Source of the DNA: Phallusia mammillata
Taxonomy: Eukaryota > Chordata > Ascidiacea > Phlebobranchia > Ascidiidae
Direction of reading: 5' to 3'
Length of the DNA: 64,000 nt
Assembly: GCA_003260075.1 (NCBI GenBank)
Contig: QLIY01000009.1
Coordinates: forward strand, 239,747 to 303,746
The notes beneath the pieces were generated by a model. It saw nothing but the letters and a program-made list of their open reading frames with translations. It made no database searches and had not been told where the DNA came from. The translations under genes and the position numbers were made by a program. Every line of letters starts with the position of its first letter. The first letter of the stretch is position 1. Shown piece after piece: positions 40,918 through 54,800 of the stretch.

Positions 40918-41660
40918 CCATCAACCAAACAGTCATATTTATGACAAAACAGCGTAACTGTCACAGAGACATTTCTTAAAAAGTTATAAAACAGAAAGTT
41001 TTACAGGATCCCGTCCTTTTTTGCCCCTAAATTCGAGGGTAGCCTACCAAGACTAATCATTGGGCCCAAAACTTGGTAATGGTTAAGCAAAAGAGTTCAA
41101 CTGTCGTTACATATTTCTGTTACGTTCTAACCACCCCGACACCATGCAGTGTTTTGTATTTACATCAACGGCAGTGAGCAAAATAACATCATTTACAACA
41201 AAAACGTGATTCGAGTTTACAACCGGCAAAACAGGTACTCCACAAGCTTTGTACACATCCACCCGTCAACAAACACTTCTAACGTTTAGCAGCGTGCCAT
41301 TTCAAGGCAATATTTTCAGGTCCATTAAGGTTGATTGGATGATGAATTTGCACCTTGCCGACGTGCCCGCGATGCTCCTAAAAGAAAAGTATAAAGGAGT
41401 GTTACATACGAAGTATTGGCGTTTGGCTTCCGACCATGAAAACGTGATTTCTCAAAATCTCTTCAACTTGAAACCAAAGTTAGCGAATGCGAAACGTTTA
41501 CCCACCAACTCGTATTCTCAGTCTTCCCCTTTTGGCGTTTCGAATGCTGCTTCCTTCCACCACGGTTTGTACATTTGTGTCAGGTCTGTCAACGACAAAG
41601 TTCAAATATAACAACATTATATTTGCATGGTGAACAGCTTTTTATAGAAAACAGTAAAAC

Positions 41661-44600
41661 TTACTCTGTCTCATCAGGATCCAAATTTCCTTCATCAGCT
41701 TGAACGTTGCTACTGCTACTTACTGCCCCACTCTAAACGTTAATGGAAAATGTTACAAAATACGCAAACGCATGCAGGGTAACAAGGCAAAGGTTTTGTT
41801 CGCGTTAGATTTGCAAAGTATATTGTGAAAAGGGTTTACCCCAGAAGTTGTTGGTAAGTCAGAGGTTTCTATGGAGGCCAGGGTGGAAGTTGTGGAGAAG
41901 ATTGTAGTGGAAGATGGTAACGGAGTTGTAGGGACACTCCTGATGTTGTCGTCACCAGCATCCGCCAAATCCATCACTGTGTTATCGACTGAATCCAAAC
42001 CTGTCAAGCAATAGGAAAATTGTTAACTTTGGGATTGGTAAGATTGAATAGGATCTTCAAAATTAAATTGCCATGTACATACACGTGTGAACAATAGTAA
42101 TTAAATAAACTTTGCCACTAATTAAACCACATAACTTAAACACAAAACAATATCGAAAACGCTACGCAAATATGTCTAATGTCCGACTTCACACATAGGC
42201 TAATTACACCAATTCTTTAACTGTACATAACATTACTTTACTAATGCTGATTGTTTCCACCTTTGTTTGACAAAAACTTGTATCGTTTAAAAACTTCACG
42301 CAAATATTGCTTGACCTACTTCCAGGCACAGCACCGAAGTTTTGGGCTGCGGACGAGACGTTTTCGAATTGAAATTGAGTGACAGGAGCGACACGTGGTG
42401 AACTAATGGAAGGATAAACGTCTTCATTGCGTGTACTGAACAGGGTTGGGGTGCACGGTACGATTCCATCACCTTCTTCAGTCGACTGGTGATCAAAATA
42501 ATTCGTGTTAAAACTTCTTGAAGACTTGTACTTTAGATACAGGGTTTAATGCATGTGACAGTAGAGGCCAATATTTTCCAGCAGATTGATTCGATATGGC
42601 GCAATGTAGTCTGTCGCGTGTGTTTTTTACTCACTGTGTTTAATTACAACAGCATTTATTTCTTAATTTCCATATTTCAACAAGTAAAAATAATTGCGTT
42701 TTATAATTGCGTATAAAAATAAATAATTGCGTATTAGTCACAGAGTCAAATGTTATTTTTACAGCAATTTAACGAAAGTCACACGTAGAACAGTTTTACT
42801 GATTATTGAAATTTTGCGAATAATTTGGCAGCACTTGCCTCGGTTTTTTTTTAATGCATGAATTTAAGCGTTAAAAAAGTCTACTGACTGGTTGCACGAA
42901 TCCTGGTGTAAGTGGAGCTGGTCGACTGGGCAAACGCGGTCTCGGCAGTGAATCGCTTGGATGAATTACAAGGAATGGCGGTAAGTTGGATGAAGGCAAT
43001 CTAGATGGAGTGTGAACGGGAATACGTTGAACTTCGGATATGTTAGATGACCCAATCGCATCATCTGAAACAAAAGTCACATTAAAATAATAAACGTACC
43101 TTGGTGCTTTCGTTTACGAAGACAAGAGTTGCAAATAAATGATGAAGACGTAAAAGCTACAGTTTCTATTATTTTAAACTTTAAAATCTATTTGACATCA
43201 TAACGAGTGCAAATCGTATTGATTTCTTTGAATGTTTCATTACTTTGAAAAACTCATCACTGACTACCAAAATTGCCCCACTACTCCATCGGTGAGCTTT
43301 CATTCACGCCTACACCCACCCTCAGCATCATCTGGTAATTCTTCTCCTTCCATTCCTTGATCTTCGTCATCTTCTTCATCATCGTCATCACCTTCACCAT
43401 CAATGTCTTCAGCAATTTCAGCCTTGAAAATTCAACAACGGTTTATATCGAGCTTGAGGCATGAATCTGACGTCTTCAACCCACCTCGTCATCAGACTCC
43501 GAACCGCTGGACAAAACGATGACCTCATCCTGTCCAGTCATGGATGACGACGCTACGTCATCTTGAGTATCCATCTGTATGTCGCTGCTGTAAGAGCTTG
43601 GAATTTGTGAAGCGCTTGCCTCTGCTGTTTGTATTCCACTGTCGGCGTCGACAACATCAGCTAATATGCCTTCTGATAAAAACAGTAACACCGATCACAC
43701 ATAGGTTAGGTTCGAGTTTAACCACGATGATTCAAACCTTGATCTTCTTGCACAGGTTCGACTTCGCTGGTCGCTTGTTGCGCGTCGTCAACATCGATCT
43801 GCTGTGATTGGTCGGGTTGTCTCGCACCACTGCTTACACTCTGCAACATGCAACGGATTATTTGAACACGTTTATCCTGTGTGGAGACTTACTAAACACC
43901 TCAGCCAGTTTGTATACCTTACAAACCTTGTCAGAAACAAAACCCTTCACCACATAATACTGAGTTACAATACCTGAGCAACACTGTCTGAATCGCTGAT
44001 CACAATCACTGACGTATCTTGTGACGTAGTACTGTAAATGCTCTCAATGTCGTCACCAATCTCGCTTCTGACGTCATGTACCCTTACTGTCTCGCTCGAC
44101 TGATCTCGAAAGGTCACGTGCTTTGACGTCAGCTCACTTTTGCACACGATTGGTTTGCGTCGTAACGTTCTGAGCGGACTCGACTAAAAATGTTTGCGAC
44201 CGATAAAGAAACAAATATTATACGTCTACGTTTATATATCTACTTCCGGAATAGATTCACATCTTTGATATAGCTTTATATAATACTAAATTGTTGTCAG
44301 TTTTTCAGAAAAGCACGGCTGTATGCACCTTTATTATTATCGTAACTTTTCATCTTATCAAACCAAACAAGCATTTCTATTAACTGATATACCTCAATGA
44401 CAACGAAATGAAACCCCATATAGCGTAACGATTTCTAGTAAATATGACACACTTAAAGGATACCCAAAAATACCCAACTTCATATTGTGTCTGGGGTAAT
44501 TTGTGATAGACAACAAAAAGTTGTACATTCGTACCTCGGTAACAACCGGTTCATTGTGGACATCGGACGAGGGAGTGGGATTGGAAACACTTTCGCTCGA

Positions 44601-45819
44601 CTGATCGGGACTTCCCCGCTGGCGTTTCGGCTGAGGTGCAACTGCAACCTGCAAGCAAAAAAATTATTCACATCTGTTGTGTTGATTTTTTTTGCAAAAT
44701 ATTGTTATTCCACGTGTCAAACATACATAGGGTAAATAAAGTTCAAAAACAACGTTAATGTGGTGTTGGTCGGCGGCTTACGTACATTAACCGATTACAC
44801 AAATTGTCGTGAATGCATGTGATAAATGCAAAGATTACAAATCAAAAGACTTAAAAACAGGAAAAACCGTAGGCCTTAATTACGCAGGCTGCAGACTATG
44901 GTCGAAATTATTCATTTCTGTGCATTAAGTTTCGAGATGTCTAAAAACTTACCGGAGGTTCTCTGCTACTTCCGGCTACAGCAACGCTTCTGGGTGCCTC
45001 TTCCTCAAGCTGGTCGTAAGCTCGTTTCTGGCCCTTCAAATAAGTCAGTTAAGATTTTTCAAATTATACAAAATTACCAATTATTTTGTTTGAATTAGCC
45101 CATCATGGCTTATGTATTTTGGTGCTAACTCATCTTAGAACAGGACACAAGACATACCGAGTTGAAAGGTCTGGATGGGGCAATGGCTGCACTGCTTGAC
45201 GCACCAGACACAAATCTTGCGGCGCTCGATGATGAAGCTTCAGATTCGACATTTGCCGAGGTCACAGCAACAGTGGATGAAGATGCATTTGCCCGTGTAG
45301 ATGATGCCTGCTTGTATTTCAAAGATTACTTATTGCATTTCATCACTTTTATTACCAAAACCGTTTCTTGCCTCATCCTGTACGTTTTGGTCGTCGGATG
45401 AAGAAACAATAGCTTGGTCATTTTCCGCAGCATCAGTGCTTGGTGATGCTTCCGAACTACGAACAATCGCCTCTTGTGGCTGCTGGCTTTGTGCCTGTAC
45501 GGGCTGAGTTGGGGTGCCTGAACTCACAACGTGCTGTTGTTGTCGCGCTGGGCTCATGGGATGAACGAATGCCGTCGCGGCGTAGGAAAGTGAAGACGCC
45601 GATGATATGGCCACAGCAGCTAAACAAGGTTTTAAGTTGTTGGATATTGTATGTTGATTTACAGATTGGCCAAAGCTGTGTGTTATATGTTAGCGAGTAG
45701 CAAGCAAGATGGAGTAATGCTCTACCATGGCTATTAACCACATAAATGCTATCGTAACTTGTGTGTTGTACCTGGAGATTGTGTAGACGATGAGGCAACT
45801 TGAGCAACGCTGGACGGTC
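41661..45819 (-). CDS. TPR: TPR C-terminal acidic, Ser/Pro-rich tail
   Basis: Exons: 45772-45819, 45372-45619, 45158-45307, 44953-45033, 44535-44648, 43974-44183, 43738-43840, 43485-43672, 43320-43422, 42889-43064, 42320-42485, 41840-42000, 41661-41732. Composition is Gln/Ser-rich, then contains a basic PKRQRGSP motif (possible NLS), then two hydrophobic-acidic SUMO-interaction-like motifs (SVIVISDSDS and EVIVLSSGSESDDE), an acidic run (GEGDDDDEEDDEDQ), and the conserved PLTPGFVQP, EGDGIVPCTPTLF and RSVPTTPL blocks. Intron length and phase vary. The start of the exon at 45307 could be 45310, since two AGs lie three bases apart. The tail is shorter than in vertebrates. Confidence 0.88.
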
Positions 45820-48800
45820 CTGTACATGAAAAAAAATCTTACTTAACATACCAATAATAATGACAGGTTGGCAACAAAACTTTTTTCAAAGATTTAGAAA
45901 CTTTAGTATAAAGCTACATACGAGACTGACAAACTGCTTTTAACAAACAAACCAACAAAGCCATACAAGTAAGTTTATTTGTTCTGTTCAAAGAGGTGGA
46001 ATCTATCACTAAAATGGTGACATGCTTTAAATTGTACATGTCACTTATTAACTTCACAGAGGACTTTGCGCATTGGGATACCTGGTCGTTCTGTATCTTG
46101 CGCTTCTTGTTGTGGTTCTGGCATCACACGCGCTGTGTTCTTTCTGATCGGCGTCACTTGATTGACGCGAGTTGCCGACTTTCGAATTGCCGATTGTTTG
46201 CGGAGTTCACTGCCAGGCATAGCACCAGACCGGCCTTCGAAATGTTGACGTTGCAGTTCGTCCACCTGTCAAAACAAGATCATTCACATCAAAAGTTCTT
46301 GAAAACTAGAATAGTGGTTTTCCTATATATTGCCAGTTTATATATACTACACCATATTTATCGATGTATCACATATACCATTTACTATATTTATAATGGA
46401 TATATATTTGGCACCTACATTTCATTGGGTCCCTATCTTTTTCCTGGCACTTTATACCATAATTGTTTCTGCAAGCATAATCTAATGGGTCCCCACACAT
46501 ATGCAAATGCGCTTTGGTAACAGTAAAAATAGGGCACACTCATTGTTAAACTGGAATAGTGGTTTTCCTATATATTCCATTTTACAGAAACTGTGCTATA
46601 TTTATGCACCATTCATTATAATTGTAAGGGATATATATTTGATGGATACATTCAGTATGGTACCAATACTTTTGTGGCCTGTTATAACATAAGTGTTTTT
46701 GCTAGCAAAAACCAATGGGTCCCCACACAGATTTTGAGTTCGTAACAGGATGAATGGCGCATGCATATGCTAGGTAAGAATTTGAACTGCACAGATGACA
46801 TTTGACGTATTAAAGAAATATTCATAAACTTTTGTTTTGTAACAGTCACAGCCCTTTGTTTGTTCAATTATGATTTTTCATCCGCACATAGCGTTCCCTG
46901 GCGCCGTTAAGTTTCTACATACCAATAATACAATTGCTTAGCTGCAGCTATGGCTTTTCATGTCCAAAACCTGTTCTGAAATAGTTTTATTAACGCTTTC
47001 ACGTTGAGAAGTCAGGTTACACAGGTGTAACAAATCGTGCTGCGTTGTTGCTCTGCGTTTCGAAACACGAATAAGTTGACCTACATTAACGTTTACAGCG
47101 CAATATAACTAACATCGTAACATTTTAATTCCAACCAGTGAGAAAATGGTCAAGTGACGACTGCGTTCATGGGTGAAGGCTGGTGAAGCAGAGGCATTTT
47201 TTTCCATGCGTCACTATCGTCAATCACTCCCATTGCGTCCGCTGTGCACTGAGCGACAGGCAAATACGATGATGACGTCATACGCATCGCCTGTCCCTGC
47301 CGTGACCCGCAGCGTTAACGCTTAAAGCGCAATATCACTAACATCTTAATTCCAACCAGTGAGAAAATGGTTGAGTGACAACTGTGTTCATGCGTGAAGC
47401 AGAGGCATTTTTTCCATGTGCCACTATCGTCAAACACTCCCATTGCGTCAGCTGTGCACTGAGCGAGCACGAATTTGAAGAAAAAAACAGCATGTAAAAA
47501 CATATTTTTACTATTACTGAGCTGATTCCACTGAAAATTTTAACAGCCAACAAGGAGCACCCTATCCACAGCTGTTTAAAATTTCAGCAGGTTAAGTTTG
47601 TATTTCTGACCTCATTAACATGTGAACAAACAAACAAATATTTGGGGGTAAAGGGGTGAAAATGGATATATACAACTTCAAGTTACAAAATACTTTAAAA
47701 TACGCTGCAATGTACCAATCAAAAAAGTATGAAACTCCAGAATCATCTGCTTTAGCAAGTATAGCCGTTTTAAAAATTTCACGTTTTGGGGGGCTGTGGG
47801 TGAACCGAGGGATCAAACGGGGTCAAAATTCACATGGACCATCTTTAGACCAATATCTGTAATGTGTGTAAATTTGAAAAAGTTTGAACCATTCTTTCTT
47901 GACCAAAACGTGGGAACAAATCCGCGTTAGACGGAAAAAAAGAAAAAAGAAATACGAAAAAAGAAAAAAAAATATAGACAAAAACAATATGTGCCCCCTT
48001 CAGGGAAGGGGACCCATAACTATATCAGGAGGAAAATAGGAGACTTCGTAAAATGACTCTGAAAGCATTTTTAATGGCACCAATGGGTCGTTTATAGCAA
48101 TGTGGATTATAAAAAGCTCAGAACACTTCCGGAAAGTATAGCAAAAAACTAAAAAACTTGCAAATTAGTTTTACATGGAAAAACAACGACAAAAATGCCG
48201 AAACAAGACCAAACCCATTATTCATCAATTTCCTTTTCTTTAATTTAAAATGTTCAACATACCAAACTCGCGCAGATTAGTTGATAGTTTTCTTGCTAAA
48301 AGAACTTAAGGAATCTTTAAGGGGGGGGGGGACAAGATCATTCACATCAAAAGTTCTTGAAAACTATATCAGGAGGAAAATAGGAGACTTTGTAAAATGC
48401 CTCTGAAAGCATTTTTAATGGCACCAATGGGTCGTTTATAGCAATGTGGATTATAAAAAGCTCAAAACACTTCCGGAAAGTTTTGCAAAAAGCTCAAAAA
48501 CTTGCAAATTAGTTTTACATGGAAAAACAACGACAAAAAATGCCGAAACAAGACCAAACCCATTATTCATCAATTTCCTTTTCTTTACACACCAAACTCG
48601 CACAGATTAGTTGATAGTTTTCTTGCTAAAAGAACTTAAGGAATCTTTAACAATATATAGGAACTTGTTGGGAGATCGTTAAACTTCTCGATAAAGTAAA
48701 CCAAATGCAAATATTTTACCCGAGCTTGAAGTTCAGCTTTAGTTTCGCTTTCTGCCTTTAGTTCGTCTTGCAGTCTTTCACGTTCCTTCGATGCCTCCTG

Positions 48801-51800
48801 TTAAGAACGCAAACAGCGTGAAATAGTGGTATCAGTTTAACCGCACAATTTTACACCAACTTTTTCTTACCTGATTTTCCTTGCGAAGTTTTTCGATTTG
48901 AGTTTTTGCGTGTTTCAGTAGAGTGCTGAAAGTGTTTTCTTTTCCAGACATCTCGTCCATGCGTTTCTAGGGGGGGGGGAACAATTTTAGACAAACTTTT
49001 TCTTACCTGATTTTCCTTGCGAAGTTTTTCTATTTGAGTTTTTGCGTGCTTCAGTAAAGTGCTGAAAGTGTTTTCTTTTCCAGACATCTCGTCCATGCGT
49101 TTCTAAAAAATGTAAATTTTGTAAAAAAAAGAAAAAGAAGAATTTTTACAAAACGGTACAGAAAATGACTCCTTCGAAACCAAGTTATGCCAAAAAATTT
49201 TTATTGTCATGAACAGGCAGAAACAAATGACTATTCACTGGTACAACGAGGTGGGTATAAATGTTGGTCATTGGGTTATTTATCATTGTGTAAACCTTTA
49301 TTACCGATGGACTTGAAACAATTAAACTAATTGGACCGTGGGCCAACCGTACACAAGTTTTCTTTATTGCATTGCCTACCAAATACACATATATTCAGGG
49401 GGGGGGGACAACGAGGTGGGTATAAGTGTTGGTCATCGGGTTATTTAACACTGTGTGCAACCTTTATTACTGATGGACTTGAAACAATTAAACTAATTAG
49501 ACCGTGGGCCAACCTTACACAAGTTTTCTTTATTGCATTGCCTACCAAATACACATATATTCAGTTAACCACCGCCAGTAAAATTTGCAAAGGATTGTAG
49601 CCGCGTTGTCAAGTCGTAGAAAAATAGCATGGCGCATTTTTTCGCTCAAAAACAAAATAAGACGGAATCGGTCGATAGCACTGTACTAATAGTAACTGAA
49701 GATTGCACACCCTTGCAGTAAACAGCTGGTATACGAGCACAAAGCAAGATGAATGCTACCTTGGTATCTTCCGAGCTTCGGGTAGTTTCTTCCAACCTCG
49801 TGCGCAAAGCTAAATTTTCACTCTGCAATTCGGAATGATTCGCTTCGCGCTCTTGTAACTGCAAAAGGATTGAATTTCATGAACGCGGACATATTAAGCC
49901 TAATTTAAACTCAAACCTTTTGCTCCAAAGCTGCTTTTTCGTCGTTCAGGGTCTTGTTAACGCTGTTGGTTCGACTTAGCTCAGCTTGTAGCCTTGCCTT
50001 CTCCTCCACAGCTTTAGCGCGGTTCGTTTCGGCTTGCTTCAAAGCCTCAGATGCTTGTTGCGATGTTCCAGCTTGTTCAGTAGTTTTGTTTGCTTCTTCA
50101 GCGGTCTTTGCAGCTTCCTCCTAAATACAGTATGATGTAAATTCAAGGAAGAAACCATAGTTCCCAGTTTACAGGTCAGCAAGCCTGTGTGCAAGTTTTT
50201 ACCCAACAGCAGCGCTACAAAACGGGACTTTTACATAATTATAAGCAAACACTTGGTTCACTCACTCACTGACCGCCAACCTTTATATCTAAACTGGCAA
50301 TTTGTTTCTGAACACAAGAAAATGTAGTGCTTTCGTAGACTCAATGCCCAAATCACAATCTGCCGTATTCAGCTATTACACAAAACGTCTGTTTGCAAAT
50401 AAAAAAATTTTGCGTTTTAAAAAAAGAGCCGCAGGTTGATGACCCTAAGGCCTAGGCAATTAGCTGAAACACGTTTTTGTGCACAGTGTACATTAAGCCA
50501 ATTTCTGTTATTATTATGCAGCATGTTTTCGTCAAACACAGCACGCCACTTATGGGTAAAACAACGACATAAACTTTAACAACGAACCCGTTGAATCTTG
50601 GCCACAAGTTCTTCATATTGCAGTTTGTATCTTCTGCCAACTCTCCGGACCTGCAAGCAAAAAACAAGTTACATTTGTGTATAAAAACATGCGATGTTTG
50701 ACAGCAAGGATAAACATATTTCGTATCAGGCTTTACATTAAATTTAAGTGAACTTCTGAATTTAGGTTATACTGCTGTACCTTGTTGGTTGTTTGCATCC
50801 TTTCTTCACTTTCCTTCTTTAGATCAGCGACTTCTTTGTCCCTGCTCGTCACTGTCTGTTCGAGACTACTTAGTTGTGCCACGTTTGCTTGTACCTTGCT
50901 CTCCAGCGCCCTCACCTGGCCCTTCAACGTGGACGACTCGGACCTACAGAAAGGAAATCGCAGAATAAAACCAGCTTTACCCCAGTCACGCACAAAAACT
51001 TCACCAACTACGAGTAAATAACACAGGTAAGAATTAAATGATATTGTGTATAGTTTGTTACAGACAGTGTTTTTTTAAGGTGTTTGGGGGACCGAAACGG
51101 ATATGGCTATTTTTTGGTATTTAAATGAAACACTTGCGGTCTCTTAAAACTATTTAAAATGACCCAAACTAAACCTTAAAAAAACTGGGTATAACGCCTT
51201 TAATAGGCTGGGCGCATTATGATTGCAGCAGCATTGGTTACAGATCGTATTATTTTCAAAATTCATGCAGTTTTGCCGCAAAAAAACTGTAGTTTCTGTT
51301 GTCTAAACACTGTAGATCAGGTTATTGCAGAGAGTATTATGTAAAAACAAATATAAAAATTGTAATCGAGCATCAAAGAACAATCCTCATATCGCATATC
51401 AGGTAATTGACTTAAGTAGGCCCATTTTTTTGTAAATTTAAACGTGTTTTCGGCTACAGTTTTACCGTATTTAGGTTCATCGTGTTAAAATTGTAAGGTA
51501 TTTAGAAACTGTAAACTTACTTAAGTGAAGCATTTTCCTTGTTGATTTCATCAATCTGTTTAGTGAGAGCCGCCTTTTCTTGGAGAAGACGTCGATATTC
51601 CACGGGATCCTGTCTTCGTGGTGATTGTGTCATCTGCTGGACTCTCTCTTTCCATCTCTCCACTTCATCATTGAGAGCTCGTTTTTCAGCCTAGACCACC
51701 AATACACCAGTGTTACATAAAACAACAAAGGGACATTGTGAATACCGGTTGATCCTGCTTGGCCTAGGGTTTTAGCTTATGTTAATGTAGAGACCAGTAA

Positions 51801-54800
51801 TCGCCGAAAAACTGAAACAGTAGGTTTTCCCTCAAACTATACTTTATTATGAAACAACGACTGCTATTAAGTGAGATAGGTTAAAATTATAGTTTTCTGT
51901 TTGGCCGGTCGCTACGACAACGCTAGGTCTCTGGATTATGATGACGTCACCAGTTAAATTATGGTTGCCAATTAATTATCATTCCCATTTTCCACTTTTT
52001 AAATCTGATCATCATATTTTACCAAAATTAGCAGGACTGACCTGTATAGCTACACATTGTGCCGACATTTCCCTGTTCTTTGTCTGCAGAGGCGACAGAT
52101 CCTCTTGAAGACGTGTCAGTCGTGTATTGGCTGCTCTCAATTCATTGGAAAGTCGATCGCGTTCCTCGCGCAAAGCCAGGTTGTCCGATTTTACCGATTT
52201 CAGACTGTTCAGTTTGTTCTCCATGGAAGCCATCTTAGCCAGTTTCTCGTTGTTTTCCTGAAAAGCAAAAAAGTGTTAATTTTCTAGTAACAGTGTAAAT
52301 AGTTGAAGCAAGTAATATCGAGCTTAGCATTAAAAAAAGTAACCTAACAAAGGCAACCAAAACAAATATTAATGCGCACTGCAGAAATAATGCGCTAATC
52401 TGCAGCCTTGGACAAGAGTTTACAAAGCAGGAACAATCTAAAATTTTACCTTATTTAATGGATAATTCAAGCTTTGTGTGGAACAATATTTGTTTCAATT
52501 TAAATGTTTTGTTTTTCATTTTAAATGTTTCTGTTTCTTTCTTTGTCACTACAGTGCATTTTATGTTTTTCTGTTGAAAACTAGCAAATCTTTGACGACT
52601 AATGATAGCGTCATTATACAGTACATCTGAAGGTACCTGCCATTGGGACACACATAGTTTGGTCTATATAACGTTGCTATTTTGGCCAAAGTACATTTGT
52701 TTTTTATACCTGGGTTTTTGTTTGCTCGGTTGTAAGCAGTTGATGTGTTTCTTTCGTCTGCTTCTCAGATTGCTGCAGTTGTTGTTTGGGGGGGGGGCCA
52801 CACATAGTTTGGTCTCTATAAGGTTGCTATTTTGGCCAAAGTACATTTGTTTTTATACCTGGGTTTTTGTTTGCTCGGTTGTAAGCATTTGATGTGTTTC
52901 TTTCGTCTGCTTCTCAGATTGCTGCAGTTGTTGTTTCACGCGAATATTCTCAGTTTGAAGAAGCTGGAGAGAAAAGGTTCAAGTATCTCAAAACTTCTAT
53001 CAAACGAGAAGAGGAAAATTCCTAACTAATTTGGAACAATTTTAGCCTGAAAGCAACTTAACCCATCAGTTTAAAATGCGACATCAACATCGCAAAGTGA
53101 GCAATGAATAGTCTGCATTGGCAAAATATTTTATTATTATTTTTCGCAGCATGCTTTCTGGATACAAAAACAAAAAAACGTCCAAATGTTTTCTAACTTT
53201 CGTTAAAAATGGCGTTTTCCGAAAATATTAAACGGTGGGTAATCAAAGTTTGCACAGGAAAAGCATAGAAACATAAACAGGACTAAATGTACATACTATA
53301 TCTTACCTCACACTTTGTGTCTGCAATCTCCTTCTCGCGGCGCAAGAACTTTATGACGTCCAGCAGTTGCTCCGACGATTTATCGCCGGGGGGGGGGGAA
53401 AACAGTGGGTAATCAAAGTTTGCACAGGAAAAGCATAGAAACATAAACAGCACTAAATGTAAATACTATATCTTACCTCACACTTTGTGTCTGCAATCTC
53501 CTTCTCGCGACGCAAGAACTTTATGACGTCCAGCAGTTGCTCCGACGATTTATCGCCGCCATCGCCCGACCCGCTTCCACTTGTCGCTGCCGCAACCGGG
53601 TCACGTGATTGGAAAAGTTTAAACGGTGACGTCACAGACGGCGTTGCTTCCTTGCTTCGTAAATCGACCAACTGATTGCTAAGAGTTTGGATTTGAACGT
53701 GAAGCAACTCGTTTTGTTCCTCGATTTCTGTTGAAGTTTGGAATTAGAACAGTATTCGTGGTAGTGCGTGTTCCACATTTCTGTTGTAGTTATTAAGTGA
53801 AAAGTAATCTGTTACGAAATACTGTTTCCCGACAGTACCTTTGTGTTTATTCCCAATTTAGCACACAAATTGGAGCACATTTGAAAGGCAGTTTCAGTTT
53901 GAGCTCGGGTTTCATAAAAACCTAACTTCGAAATCGGCATAATTCCTGCCGCATTTGTTCTAACTAATTTTAGGTCAATTTACTACTCTGATTTAGACTT
54001 AATACATGAATTTAAAAGAAACTTTTCGAAATATATCTTCATAATTGGAACTGTACCAAGCTGATGTCCTGTATTTAAGTCTATTTTTTTCTTCTCATTG
54101 TTGAAACAAGGTTATCCTGAAGTTATTTACCGCTGATTCTCTTCTTTTGCAAATCATTTTCCGATTTCAACTTTTCTTCCAATGCATTCCAACTTTCGGA
54201 TTTCTCAGAGAGAGATTGTTCAAGCGTTCGATTTTCAGTCTTTAAGTTGTTAACTTCATCTCCATAATTTTTAGCATTTTCCTGCAAAACAATGATAAAG
54301 GTGTAAAAAACGTCTTAAATCGCTTTGCAAGCATTACACATTAGAATGGTGTAACTAAATATATCTGCCGTAACAAATGATACACGTTTCATAGAGTAGA
54401 GTACCTTGGCTTAGGAAACACTATTAACGGTCTTGTAAACTCTTGATTAATAAAAAAGCCAAGTGAATGTGTACCAGTAAAGAATTACGCCATTCGGCAA
54501 TTTCTTTGCAAATTGCTTGTCTTTTCATAGTAACTTGCCTTTAGATCTCGAAGTTGTTGAACAGCGCTCGAATGTAAAATCATCTCACGCTGATAATTGT
54601 CATTGGCCTCTTCCGCTTTGGTCACCTGCAGAAAGTTAAAAACAACATTGAAAATGTCAGTAAAAAAAGCCAAAAAATGGTAGAGTACTTAAACGTTTTC
54701 CCAAACCCGGCTAGTTTAGCTCAAAAACCTAGTCTTGCCTCAACGTTTTGCCCAAACCCGGCTAGGATTAAACAAACAAAACGTGTAACATGTGAAGAAA

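Noticed and set aside
48001..48022. Helitron end at the hairpin of the 1.7-kb insertion
   Set aside because: The hairpin is present but the expected CTRR end and A-T target are not clear, and a 5-bp duplication is unlike Helitrons.
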